Source: Myxocyprinus asiaticus
Lineage: Eukaryota; Chordata; Actinopteri; Cypriniformes; Catostomidae
DNA: 64,000 bases
Direction: 5' to 3'
NCBI RefSeq assembly: GCF_019703515.2
Contig: NC_059385.1
Span: forward strand, 31,104,001 to 31,168,000
The position numbers were made by a program, and so were the translations under genes. Position 1 is the stretch's first letter; the number at the start of each line of letters is the position of its first letter. The notes under the pieces were generated by a model, which worked only from the letters and a program-made list of their open reading frames with translations, searched no databases and was not told the DNA's origin. Positions 45,762-56,520 of the stretch are shown here, one piece after another.

Positions 45762-46777
45762 GCCGTGTTCAGTGTAGACAGCTTCAAGCCGTCGTGGCAC
45801 ATTGCGCACCCGGTGTAGACAGCAACATTGATTATGCCAGACAATCGACCAGAAGTCTGAAAAAAAGGACAGACTCAAGTAAAAGAGGATGCAATCAGCC
45901 TATTATTGCTCATATTTGGCTGTTGTTTGTGTGTTGGATGTTAAGGAGCCTACTTCGATAGAGACAAAACGTGATCAATTATCTGCTGAGCGGAACAGAC
46001 CGATTCTGTGAGAAGTGCGACACGACCATTTCAATTCACCAAAACCATATACATTTTCCTATTTGAAATAAAATAAATTGTCTAACTACATTTTCTAACA
46101 GGAATATGATGAATATCATGTGAGCTATTTTGAGTGCGACAAAATGCATTTCATTTTATTACAAACTATTAGTATATTCTGGCAGATTTGATTGGGTGGA
46201 CCAGTGCTGCTCATCATAGTAACATCATTATATTTGTGCATAGCTTTATAAACATTTGTAATATACCTCCCTGGAAATGTTTAAAGATATATTCATCCTA
46301 ATTAACTACATAATTACATTTTGTTTTCAATAGTTTTGTGGAGAACTATTGTGTATTTCTTTTACACAATCAATGCTTCGTTCATCAGGTTTGCATTTAT
46401 GTGCATTAGTAATGTTTAGTTTTCACAAATTGCTCTGTGGGTCGAGATGAAAGTTTCCAGTATCACTGAACACAGTGGAGGCCGCATAGTCCTGCCAATG
46501 ACATTAAGTGAATATAACTCACCTTTTTATTGCGGAGCGCTAAACAAGGAGATATATGGAACCAGCGCTTTAGGGACATACACCAATCGAGTGGTATGCT
46601 CTTTACTCCTAGAGGTGATAAAGGTGACAGAAATGTGGTGCTGCACAATGCGTGGTGCGGGCGAGAGCGCCCTTGGGTGTCAGAAACGAAGATGAGATAA
46701 TGAGAAAATTCATTGACATTTTTCTGCTATCTCTGATTTTATTTTGTCTATTCATCCATTTATATATCTATTTTATG

Positions 46778-46779
<2 letters not shown>
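45762..46779. other. Intron sequence, no gene recognised
   Basis: Frames at 45734-45961 and 46447-46695 + show no recognised domain. No repeat ends were recognised. Confidence 0.35.

Positions 46780-46815
<36 letters not shown>
46780..46815. repeat. (TTA)n microsatellite
   Basis: Twelve ATT/TTA units run uninterrupted. The array ends six bases before the TIR of the next element. Confidence 0.95.
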
Positions 46816-46817
<2 letters not shown>

Positions 46818-46820
46818 CTT

Positions 46821-47781
46821 GGCTGGGTTTCCCAAAGCACTAAGTAGGACATTAGCAGCACTTTAGTGCTTAATCTCTAAGGCGTGTTTTCCAAAAGCAT
46901 CGTTATCTAAGTAGTTCGTAAAAACGTTCTTTAATGCTTTTGAACTGCTCTTAAGTCCATTAAGTGCAACTTAAACTTATCTTTCTGGCATCTTTCACAG
47001 TTTATCAAAGACAATGTGACATTTAATAAATTGTATTAATATATTTTGATAATTGGAAAGCCATTGTAAAATATTTCAGAGCATAAAAAAAAGTGTTGAA
47101 AAAAGCGCTATGGAATCAATAGGCAGTCTCCGCAGTCTGTGCATGCAAAATGATAGGTCTAAATTTACAAGACACGTAATACAGTACAACATTATATCAG
47201 CTTTCTTTGATGGGCATAATTGTAAAGGCAATAGAAAGACAACATGTTCTTATTAAACAGATTATTTAAGAAGACATACAGTATGTGAATAATGTGACCA
47301 TGAAGTTTAAAACATAAATATGTCTTAATAAATAATTAAAATATGGTTAACAGAGCAGATTAGAGCGAGAGTGTGCAATGAGAGCCTCCCTCTTCTTCCT
47401 TCCTCCAATGGCTGATTCAAATCGTCTCGCCTATGGTCTTTTTACAAGGCAGTAACAAATTGCATGATGCATAATGATGCCTAATTTCTTTAAATTCTGT
47501 AATAGTAAGGTAATAAATTTTGGTGCTTTGACAAGGTTACAAACAACTGCATGTTTGTCAGTATTTCCACCTTACTTTCATTTTGAGAAGACAAACTCCT
47601 GGATAAACTGGCCAAAGTGATCAGCACCTTTGGACTGGACAGCTCACTTAAGTTCAACTTTATAACGAGTAATCTACGTGCTGGTTTGGGAAACAGGCAT
47701 TACTCTATCATAAAATAACAAGCGACATCAGTTAAGATGATTGTTAAAACTTAAGTTGCAACGTTACCGGGAAACCCAGCC
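46821..47781. mobile_element. TIR element with ggctgggtttccc ends
   Basis: ggctgggtttccc at 46821-46833 and its exact complement at 47769-47781 are each flanked by ctt (46818-46820 and 47782-47784). A 3-bp duplication would fit PIF/Harbinger-type elements. Inside, aagcatcgttatctaagtag wording is typical of this common fish family. No transposase frame is seen in the 961 bp. Confidence 0.65.
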
Positions 47782-47784
47782 CTT

Positions 47785-47970
47785 GTCTATTAAGATGCTC
47801 TTAGCTCTGTAGGATTACTCCAGAGCACTCGTAAATCTACGAGCATTTTCAAGTACTACTTAAGTTATGATGGCTTTCAGAAAAAGGAGGCAAAACTAAG
47901 ATGAATCGTAAGATGTATTCTACGATCTAGGCTTACGATGCTTTCGTGAAATGAGGCCCAGAGCTGCGCA
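47785..47970. repeat. Fragment with cttacgatgctttcgtgaaa wording
   Basis: The end gctttcgtgaaatgaggccc (about 47941-47960) and inner gatgaatcgtaagatgtat resemble the ends of fish DNA elements of the preceding type. Only one end is clear. Confidence 0.4.
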
Positions 47971-49635
47971 GTGTGCTCGCATCTGCAATTAAAAACGTGC
48001 GATTTGAAATTTAAACCCATTCACATGTGAGCGATAAGCTTTGTGTCTATCGTGGAAAATCCACAAATGTTGCATATTGGCAGCGTTGCAACAAAAAAAC
48101 TTGTAAAATGTGTCTGATGTCTACTGTGCTATCGCAAAATCTTAGACACATCTTCTGGGTGGAGGTAAAGCTCCCTCTGTGCTGTATCATGCAGCCGCTC
48201 TCAAGAGACGCAATCCATAATTTAATGAACTGTACGCAAAAACAAGAGCAGGAGAAATTGAGAGGCGATCAAATAAAATGCTAAATAAGTCATGCATGTG
48301 AGTCCTTTATCTAGATGTGAGACTTGAAGAGAACAAGCTTAAAGATGTTGAACTTTGACACAGTAACACTGAATTCAACTTTCTTGTAGAAACACCATGC
48401 CATGTGTTCCTCTAATAGACTATTTCATTGTAGTAGATGACAGATAATGTATAATTAATATAATAACATTATAATGAATATAATGTATAATGAATGTTAA
48501 TAAAATATTTATTAAAATGGTTGTATTTATTCTTGTGATGTTTACTACAAAGCAGGAAATAGGAAAATGCATATTATTTGGTGTGTTGGAGTTTCAGAAA
48601 TGGCTAGTATTTATCTGAACATTAATATTAATTGTCATATAAGTATGTCATTATTATTTCAAAACGTGGTATGGTATGGGATTGATTATTTCTGTACTTG
48701 TAAAACACTATACAATTAAGTCAAGAATGTTGGAAGGTGAATTTAATTTGGTCAATGTTAAGGGTTAGTCTCAGTCTCAGACGGCATGAAATCTGCAAGA
48801 GATGTCAGAAAATTCATTCTATTGACTGACAGCTCTTATGAGGTGCACTGGCTTTTATCACTTCAGATAACAAAGTGTTGTTTAGAAGTTACCAGGCTAC
48901 AACAATGAGCACCTCTGTAGAAGAACTAATCAAAAACTACTTGACTTTTGATTAGATTTGCCAAAGCTTGCAAATAAATAAATAAATAAGCAGTTAAGAG
49001 TACTGCTTTAAACATATTGTGAAGGTGATTATTTGAATGAGCTACCACTTTGTTGTATGTCATGCCACATTAAATAATAAAAATAAGTAAAAAAAAAAAA
49101 AAAAAAAAAAACATTCAGGTGGCCTCCAAAATAAATTGCCTAGGGCCTCTCAGTGTCTAGAACTGGCCCTGAATCACTGATTGCTGTGTAGGTAGACATA
49201 GTTCATTAAATTAATATGTAAGATGCAGTTATTCCATTAATATGATTTGCTGGAACATATATATATATATATATTTAACCTGAATAAACGTTATGTTCAA
49301 CTTATAGTTTGAGGCTACTTTATTGAATTCACATGACGAAAAGAAAAGTGCTGTGTCAGTGTATAGTGACTTTAATTGGGTTAGACTTGTTCTCTCTTCA
49401 GCTCTATACCGGCCTTTATATTACAGTTGAAGACAAGCATGAGAAATACTGACACGTCACCTCATGAAATACTAATGAACTGCTGACTCAGAACATCGCT
49501 GCTGGGGTTAGACTGTGTTGATAGTGTGAGAAGTGCAATCTAACAAAGACATTCAACCTGCTTTGAAATGTTTTTATTCTGTCCTGGTATGACATCTGGT
49601 GTGTATAGTTTGAGGCTGCTGTGTGGTGTACTGGT
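47971..49635. other. Intron sequence, no gene recognised
   Basis: An A tract lies at 49090-49111, followed by text (tagggcctctcagtgtctag) that looks like a decayed transposon end. A TA run lies at 49258-49274. No gene was recognised. Confidence 0.4.
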
Positions 49636-49760
49636 TAAAGTAATAGTTCACCCAAAAATTATAATTCTCTCATAATTTACTCACCCGTTTGCCTTCTCAA
49701 ACTCAAATGACTTTCTTCAACAACACAAATGAAGATATTTTGATGCCAATATGAGGTGGC
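49636..49760 (+). repeat. One arm of the hairpin family at 50789
   Basis: taatagttcacccaaaaatt, aattctctcataatttactc and aacacaaatgaagatatttt match the arms of 50789-51304. The opposite arm is not seen. Confidence 0.65.
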
Positions 49761-50788
49761 GCTAGTCAATGGGAACCAGCACTTCTTGAACTGCTGTCAT
49801 AATTAAGACTTTATTTTATTTGAGGGGCTGTAAATTGCTCTACACATGGACTAATCAAATGAAATGAATTGGCGGTAGTGCCGTCTCAAGTTGGACAAAA
49901 TTTCGAACCAACATGCACTGCTTCAAGTCTGGTGCCGAATGGTCTGCGCAGCGATGCATGAAGTCGAACACACCTATTGACTGGCAGGGTGTTTCTAATT
50001 GGCTTAAAAAGCACAGACAGTAGGTTGTTGGGACATTTAATTTGCTTTTCCCAAAAAAAAAAAAAAAAAATCACTTTTAACAGGCCTGTAAAGTGGAAGG
50101 GAAGCAGCCATGTGGAGGAAAAGTCTAATGAATGCTGTAAAGAGCAACATAAGTTACATAATACATCACTTTAACAAACCGTGCCTTCATCTCTTCTGTC
50201 GACATGCTGTCTGGCATGTTTTTTTGAAAAGCTCTTTATGTAACCCTGCTGGCAATGAAAGCATGAGGAGTGTTTTACTTGAAGTGAAAGAGAGAATGTA
50301 AGTGGCGAATGCAAACTCAAGAACAGATGGACACAGCTGCTCACATTCGGTTTGGGGAATCGAGCTGTTTGCTTGAGATGGGCTGCGTGAAATGCACATC
50401 TCTACAGGACACTTTCAGTGAAAAGGTTACAAAATAGGGCCTGAAACTTTTTTTTTTCTTCTTTTTATTCTTTAAGAAATTATAAGTCAAAGGAGATGCT
50501 TAAACTTCAGAAAATGTTGATCGTTAACCTCAGGAGGTAAAACTAAATATTACGTGAGCTGTTTTATTTTCTATTCATTTAAATGTGGTTTACATTTTTT
50601 GCAACCCTGTTACCAAATTTCAGGAAATATTTATTACAGTTTAAATTCTCATATTCTCATTTTGCCAGAAAGGGTAGTAGGGTTGCAAATTTAGTCCAAC
50701 TTACTGCAGGCTAGATAATTTGGGACCAAATGTTGGTTTGTAATTATTCTAACTTACATTTCCTGTAAATAATAATAATAATAAAAAA
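49761..50788. other. Intron sequence, no gene recognised
   Basis: An A tract lies at 50054-50070. Frames at 49886-50399 have no recognised domain. Confidence 0.4.
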
Positions 50789-51304
50789 TTCACCCAAAAA
50801 TTAACATTTTCTCACCATTTACTCACCCTCATGCCATCCCAGAGGTGTATGACTTTCTTTCTTCTCCAGAACACAAACAAAAATTTTCTGAAAAATATCT
50901 CAACTTTGTGGGTCCATACAATGCAAGCTTGACACATACACAGAGCGCTAGATGGCACTATAGGAGGTGTAATCAAGCTTGAAATCAAGATCGCCAAAGA
51001 GACTGCTGATGTCAAGATTTATAGTAAAACAGAAGTTTCTTTTCACTCAGTTCTCACCCAAAAGCGATTAGATCACTAAGAATTTGTGGACTAAACCACT
51101 AGAGTCGTATGGATTACTTTTATGCTGCTTTTATGTGCTTTTTGGTGCTTCAAAGTTTTGGTTTTACTTGCATTGTTTGGACCTACAGAGCTGAATATTC
51201 TTCTAAAAATCTTCATTTGTGTTCTGCAGAAGAAAGAAAGTCACACACATCTGGGATGGCATAAGGGTGAGTAAATAATGAGAGAATTTTCATTTTTGGG
51301 TGAA
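50789..51304. mobile_element. Foldback MITE with ~135-bp inverted arms
   Basis: The left arm 50789-50922 (ttcacccaaaaattaacatt, ccctcatgccatcccagagg, ggtccatacaatgcaagc) is the inverted complement of 51178-51304, which ends tttttgggtgaa. The central part is unrelated. It lies only about 0.5 kb upstream of the second plppr1 exon and could form a large hairpin in the pre-mRNA. Confidence 0.8.
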
Positions 51305-51820
51305 CTATTCCTTTAAGGAATGTTACACTTTTCCTAATGGGTTGAAAATAATGCAGTAACAGGGTCACACAAAAGCTTAATGGGTGTTTCTTTGGGCACT
51401 TTTAGCACTGTGAATTTCTAGAAAGTAAAGTCTTGCTAAAAAAAATAATCACACTCTATACGTGTATGTTTGTTTGTGCCCTAACAATGTCCAGCAGTGG
51501 ATTTACTATACATGCATCACAGGAGATTTATGTCATTTTCTTTCTGAAATTCATGGAAATTCTCACCACAATGTCTTTTCAGCACATCTCAAATTATTGA
51601 CTTTTGATATGTTTGAAACTAGCTACTTTTAATGCTATGCTAATTTTATATTAAATAATGGTTTAACACATCTAATAGTTCTCACAGCAAAGATGATGGG
51701 ATTTGTGCCTCTAATACTTTAAAAAAGCCATGGGCAACCAAAATGTACCGTATTCATGAAAATTTCCATAGGTACAAAAATCATGAATAAACCAAACTAA
51801 AGTTTTTTTGTTTTTCCCAT
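51305..51820 (+). other. Intron end upstream of plppr1 exon
   Basis: No element was recognised. The last part becomes T- and C-rich (gtttttttgtttttcccatt) and forms the polypyrimidine tract of the acceptor. Confidence 0.5.
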
Positions 51821-51830
51821 TCTCCTGTAG

Positions 51831-52019
51831 TTGGTCATCATGGCCGGGACGGTGCTTCTGGTGTACTACTTTGAATGCACGGACACATTTGGGATCCACA
51901 TCCAGGGCTTCTTCTGTAATGACACTGACCTGATGAAGCCCTACCCTGGGGCGGAGGAGAGCAGCTTCATCCCTCCAATCATCCTGTACTGTGTGGTGGC
52001 AGCTGCGCCCACAGCCATC
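51831..52019 (+). CDS. plppr1: plppr1 second coding exon (residues 21-83)
   Basis: The acceptor tctcctgtag precedes TTG, and the exon ends ACAGCCATC before the donor gtgagt at 52020. The 63 codons read LVIMAGTVLLVYYFECTDTF, then GIHIQGFFCNDTDLMKPYPG, then AEESSFIPPIILYCVVAAAP and TAI. Together with exon 1 this makes transmembrane helix 1 (about residues 12-34), an extracellular loop with two cysteines and transmembrane helix 2 (about 67-83). It matches PLPPR1 far better than other family members as I know them. Reading continues in phase 0 into an exon beyond 52020 that I did not find. An open frame runs on into the intron but is not expected to be used. Confidence 0.95.
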
Positions 52020-52974
52020 GTGAGTAAAGTCAAATCTATCTGTGCCCCTTTAAAATGCTTAACAGAGGAGGAATGTGACAAACTATCTTAAGCAGTTTTT
52101 GGACTTCAGTTAAGTCAGAGCCATGGTGCAGTGGTTAGTACACATGGTCCTGATACATTTAGACTTGGTGCTCATGCAGATGATGCAGGTTCGAGTTTGC
52201 CCTGTGTTAAGAGTAAGAACACTAGCTTACTGCATACAGCATAGTATACACTGTCTACTATTTCTTAAAATAGTAGTATGGTAGTATGCTCTTCTGAACA
52301 CTACCTCTGTCTAGTAAAAAGGTCAATCATTGTTTGAACATGAAAAACATGTTTGACATGTTTCACTTTTCTTGCATAAAATGTACATTTGTAATGAAAA
52401 CAATATTAGAAATAATAATTTAATATGCTATTTTAAGGTATTTTTGTGTTGCTTGGATGCAGCATTGTGCGACAATGGAAATACATGAATCAAAGATAGC
52501 ATTTTATTTATTCAGATATTTAAAGTGAAAATAAGTGACTATACATTTTGTGGATTATAGAATACTAAAATGTTTTGTAAAAAAAATGCAGTGCTGTTAA
52601 ACAATTTTATTTCACTAACTATAAGTGTATTATACCATGGTCTGTTCTAATACTTGATTCTGACTGGCTGGAATGCGTGCAGTTCAAACCGTAGAATGCA
52701 CAGGTAGTTCCGGTCAGTTTTAACAAAGTCTTTTTAGCAAGTCAGTCCACTGTCGGCCATTTTTGGAATGCTCTCGGGAGGCTATTTCCAGTCATGCCAG
52801 TGCATTTCATATTTACTTGAATGGGAAAAGACCGAAATCTCCAAAATGGATGGTCAAGATTATGGTCAAAGGACATATCAAATCAGCAGTAAAATCTGAC
52901 AGCACTGTTATCACAAATTGTGCTTCTTTACCTCAGATTGCGCTAAAAAACAACATTTTCTCGGCTTTATAGCT
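52020..52974. other. Next plppr1 intron start, no further exon seen
   Basis: The stretch begins with donor gtgagt. Near 52235-52310 there are tagtatgg-type repeat words. I searched for the continuation of the PLPPR1 protein (IFIGE-type residues) and did not see it. Confidence 0.45.
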
Positions 52975-53160
52975 AATGCGCATGTACGTTGTCGAATTGA
53001 TTGACAGGCGATGTCTGTATCTAAAAGGTGATTGGCTCTTTTACCTGTAAGGTGGGACTTCCTTTCTATGTCTGTTGACCGCTGGCTGCTGTTGGGCGTT
53101 CCAATTTCTCTCATTCATTTTAATAGAAGTGGCCCATCTCTGCTAAATAATCTCTGGTTT
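52975..53160 (-). repeat. Dispersed repeat C, minus-strand copy
   Basis: Reverse complement of the text seen at 34985-35165: aaaggtgattggctctttta, ggtgggacttcctttctatg and ccatctctgctaaataatct. The copies are about 85-90 % alike by eye. Confidence 0.65.
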
Positions 53161-53519
53161 TAATCACCGTTTGATATTAATGCTCGTGCAGCCTTGATAG
53201 ATACCATACTTAGAGGTCTAAATCTGCAGGTTCCAGAGTGTTTTTAATGGTTTTCCCCTTATTATACAGTAAGTGCTACTTTTACTGTCACTGCCACATT
53301 TGTAATGTCGGTTTTTCCACATTAATGTGAAAATGGCAGTGTGCAAAGTAATCCATTTTCTCTGGAGTGCCAACCCCTCTACGTTCTGTGGATACTATTA
53401 TTTCTGGATTGTGCATTTAAATTCACAGTTTTGACCAAGTGTGTGGTCGCACTACTGTTTTTCTATGTCTGATTTAAAATGGGCTGAGCTGCAGATCTAA
53501 TGACCCTTAGATAAAATTA
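53161..53519. other. No gene recognised
   Basis: AT-rich sequence between repeat C and the Tc1 relic. The expected Tc1 end is not identified. Confidence 0.4.
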
Positions 53520-53669
53520 ACTGTTAACCGTAAAATTAACCGGCGCTCAATTGGATTGAGATCTGGGGAATTTGGTGGCCAGGGCAACACCTTGAAGTCT
53601 TCATCATGTTCCTCAAACCATCCCCGAACAATGTGTGCAGTGTGGCAGGGCGCATTATCCTGCTGAAAG
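53520..53669 (-). pseudogene. Tc1 transposase C-terminal part (downstream half)
   Basis: The minus-strand frame reads LFQQDNAPCHTAHIVRGWFE and, further on, LPWPPNSPDLNPIE. These are the second-Asp and third-acid blocks of a Tc1 DDE/D transposase. It joins directly to 60071-60362, where the preceding part GSGL ends. Gmr1 copy B is inserted between them. The frame is lost after NPIE near 53540. Confidence 0.85.
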
Positions 53670-53674
53670 AGGCT

Positions 53675-53816
53675 TGTGGCAGCGGGGGCGTGGTCGAGCG
53701 TTCATCTGGAGAGAAAGCGGTAAGGGTGCATACACCTGAGCCAGATTATTACTAACACCTGTTTCCAATTGCAGTAAGTTTGGGGAGAGCGGTATAAAGG
53801 GAACCACGCCAGCGGC
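53675..53816 (+). repeat. 5' LTR of Gmr1-like copy B, truncated
   Basis: It matches the first half of the 3' LTR (tgtggcagcgggggcgtggt, cacctgagccagattatt, aaccacgccagcggc). It stops right after agcggc and continues in unrelated or internal sequence. The U3 word ggtataaaggg is kept (near 53791). The second half, gag and protease have been lost by deletion. Confidence 0.85.
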
Positions 53817-53879
53817 GTGTATTGAGTGACACAGGACGCTCGAACAAAAGAGGATACATCCCAGCTGTTAATACCGCAG

Positions 53880-54650
53880 AGCCTCCAGGAAATGTTATTC
53901 CAGGCGGCTCACTATAATCCGATGGCGGGTCACTTAGGGGAGAAGAAAACACTGGACTGACTAATGGCCCGTTTTTATTGGCCGGGCATTCACGGGGATG
54001 TCCACAGTTGGTGTGCGGCTTGCCATGAATGTCAGCTGGTGAATCCGCCGGCCACCCCAAGAGCAGCGTTGCACCCCCTCCCATTAATCGAGGTCCCCTT
54101 TGAAAGAATTGGCATGGACCTCGTCGGGCCATTAGATCGGTCAGCACGCGGACACTGCTTTGTATTAGTCCTGGTGGACTATGCAATGTGATATCCGGAA
54201 GCAGCGCCCCTGCACAACATCTCAGCATGCAGTGTTGCAGAGGTACTCTTCAAAATAATCTCCCGAGTGGGGATTCCGAAAGAAATCCTCACTGATCACG
54301 GCACTACATTTATGTCACCGACACTATGCAAGCTTTATGAATGGTTGGGTATTAAGTCGATCTGCACTAGTGTTTACCATCCACAGACAGATGGGTTGGT
54401 AGAGCGATTTAATAAGACCCTTAAAAATATGATTCGTAAGTTTATGCACAAAGATGCTAGAAATTGGACAAATGGCTCGATCCCGTTATTCACAGTGCGA
54501 GAGATCCTGCAAACCTCCACAGAGTTTTCCTAATTCGAGCTGCTGTACGGATGGCGCCCACATACCGTGCTCGATGTCATACGGGAAGCTTTGGAGGAGG
54601 GTACTTCAAACAGTATGAACGAAATTCAGTACATTCTTGATCTTAAAGAA
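53880..54650 (+). pseudogene. Gmr1-like integrase (copy B)
   Basis: A zinc-binding region (MAGHLGEKKTLD, CAACHECQLVN) leads to the catalytic core. Core motifs are ERIGMDLVGPLDRSARGHCF (first Asp), KEILTDHGTTFMSPTLCKLY (second Asp) and HPQTDGLVERFNKTLKNMI (Glu). All three catalytic residues are present. A TGA interrupts just after VDYAM (54187-54189) and more breaks follow after NWTN. It ends in EIQYILDLKEK, which copy A also has at its integrase C-terminus. Its position before RT sets this lineage apart from ordinary gypsy. Confidence 0.88.
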
Positions 54651-54653
54651 AAA

Positions 54654-54907
54654 CGTCTCTGGTTACGTATGTAACCTCAGTTCCCTGAGATGTAGGGAAC
54701 TGACGCGTTCACGTCCGCTCAGCCAATTACATTGAGCACTATATAATAGTTCTATATAAGCGGGAGGCATAATTCCATCAGTCAGAATTTATCGACTGAA
54801 AGCGGCGGCTGAGCCGCCTGATAGTGACGTCCGGTAGCGTGGCTAGCTATGCAGTGTCTCGTTCCCTACATCACAAGGAACCAAGGTTACATACGTAACC
54901 GGAGACG
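54654..54907. repeat. Inverted repeat pair at the DIRS-like 3' end
   Basis: The arm cgtctctggttacgtatgta (54654 on, about 48 bp) and the complement of 54860-54907 match at roughly 85 %. Each arm contains the near-palindrome ggttacgtatgtaacc. The loop is about 158 bp. The right boundary of the DIRS segment also shows a short ctggttac (58845-58852), which may be a remnant of the opposite terminus. Confidence 0.75.
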
Positions 54908-55577
54908 TTCCCTTTTGATTTCGGTCATTTACATCACGTCACTGACGCTTATGGGAACGTTTACGATCACGCCGTGGTACTGGACAAAGGACACATAACA
55001 CTCAAGAGTGATTCTCGTTGTAACTACACTGAGTGTATAGAAGGGATAGGATATTGTGTCAAACAAATACAACGCTTAGCTTATAGGAAGTGTATAAGAA
55101 ATCAACCTTGCCCTGACAGTTCTGAGGGGGCGAGGTACCAAGCACATTTGCATCGCTCAGTAGTGGGATGCTTTGCCTTTAAGAGGGCTCCAAGCAGACC
55201 TTGTAGAGCATAGTCAGGTGCACAGTCCGGTAGTGAAACAGCTGAGTTCCACTAAGGGAAACACAGCGCATATCTATCTTTTAACCAGAGAATGAGCGTC
55301 TAAGGTGTGACCAAAACACAAGTATATTAATGTGTTTGTGTGGGAAACAGTAAATATATATTCAAGCGGTATGGCCAGAGTGTGGCACCACTTTACATTC
55401 GAATGTCTAAAGCACAGCCGAGACAAAAGAGATACTGCATGTAGTGTAATTAGGCAGTATAAACAAAGTATGATGGCGCTTAACATGAACACGTCTTGCA
55501 TTGTTGCACAAGCGCGTGCAGTCCAGAATCGAAGTTAATTCATCAAGTTCTTGAAGCAGACCTTAGAACACAATGAA

Positions 55578-56520
55578 TTAATGCTGCTGCACAGACAATA
55601 TCTGTGAAGCCACCAAATGCACGTCAAGGTTGTAAAATCGTGCAAAGGTGCTGGGTGAAGCCCAGCCTGCCGCCAGGCAGATTTCTTGTATGGAAACACC
55701 ATTTTCCCACGCCCATACCTCTCGTTGAGTGGGCCTTAATGCCAATAGAGCATTGGGTTCCCTGAGATTTGTACGCCAGTGATATAGCGTTGACAATCCA
55801 ATGTGACAGTCTCTGCTTTGAAAATAGCATGCCTTTTGAGCGACCTCCGAAACAGACAAAAAGCTGCTGCGTTTGTCTGAACTGGCTTGTGCGGGACACA
55901 TAGGTGTGTAGTGCTCTGACTGGACAGAGTGTATGGAGGGAGCGTTGCTCTTCCGACTGGAAGGGAAGGGGCAAAAGGCTTGTAAAGTGACTACCTGTGC
56001 CTTAAAGGAGGTAGAGAGCACTTTGGGAATATAACCTTTTTTCGGTCTCAGCGTGGCTCTAGATTTGCTCGGACCGAATTCCAAACAGGAGCTGTGCGTT
56101 GAGAACACCTGCAGATCACTCACCTCTTAATGGATGCCAGGGCAAGTAAGAGAGCTGTTTTAAAGGAAAGAGAGCGCAGATCGATAGTCTCGATCGGTTC
56201 AAATGGGGCTTTAGTCAGCGCATTCAGTACCAATGCCAGGTCCCATGTAGGGATTGTAGCTGGGCGGGGAGGATTCAATCACCTCGCGCCTCTTAGAAAG
56301 TTGACCATGAAACAGTGTCTACCTACTGGCATGCCCCCTACAGCTGCATGATTTGTCGAAATAGCGGCTACATATACATTTAGCATAGACGGAGTAAGAC
56401 CTGCGTCTAAGCGCTCCTGTAAAAATTAAAAAATGACAGAAATAGGGCAATTAACGGGATCGTCACGTCGCGTTTTGCACCATTTCACAATGATGTTCTA
56501 TTTGTAGGCATAGAGCTGTC
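55578..56520 (-). pseudogene. DIRS-like tyrosine recombinase
   Basis: Two overlapping frames (55578-56123 and 55624-55974) share one domain. One gives LCPVRALHTYVSRTSQFR, CFGGRSKGMLFSKQRLSHWI and KAHSTRG, with the H-x-x-R box. The other gives ENGVSIQEICLAAGWASPST and FARFYNLDV, with the presumed nucleophile tyrosine. Upstream (to about 56500) further recombinase core is read with stops. The reading frame changes near 55710-55750, so no complete enzyme is made. Confidence 0.85.

Larger units (their letters stand above)
15412..51830 (+). other. plppr1: plppr1 intron, 36.4 kb
   Basis: The intron runs from gtaagt at 15412 to the acceptor tctcctgtag at 51830. Both flanking exons end on whole codons, so it is a phase 0 intron. 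It interrupts the codons for transmembrane helix 1. Most of the recognisable content is mobile DNA: SINEs, Tc1/mariner, piggyBac, hAT-like, LINE and hairpin elements, listed separately. No other host exon was recognised inside it. Confidence 0.9.

Noticed and set aside
51831..52091. Single-exon gene of 86 codons
   Set aside because: The frame after 52019 reads through a splice donor; the part before is a PLPPR1 exon without its own start.
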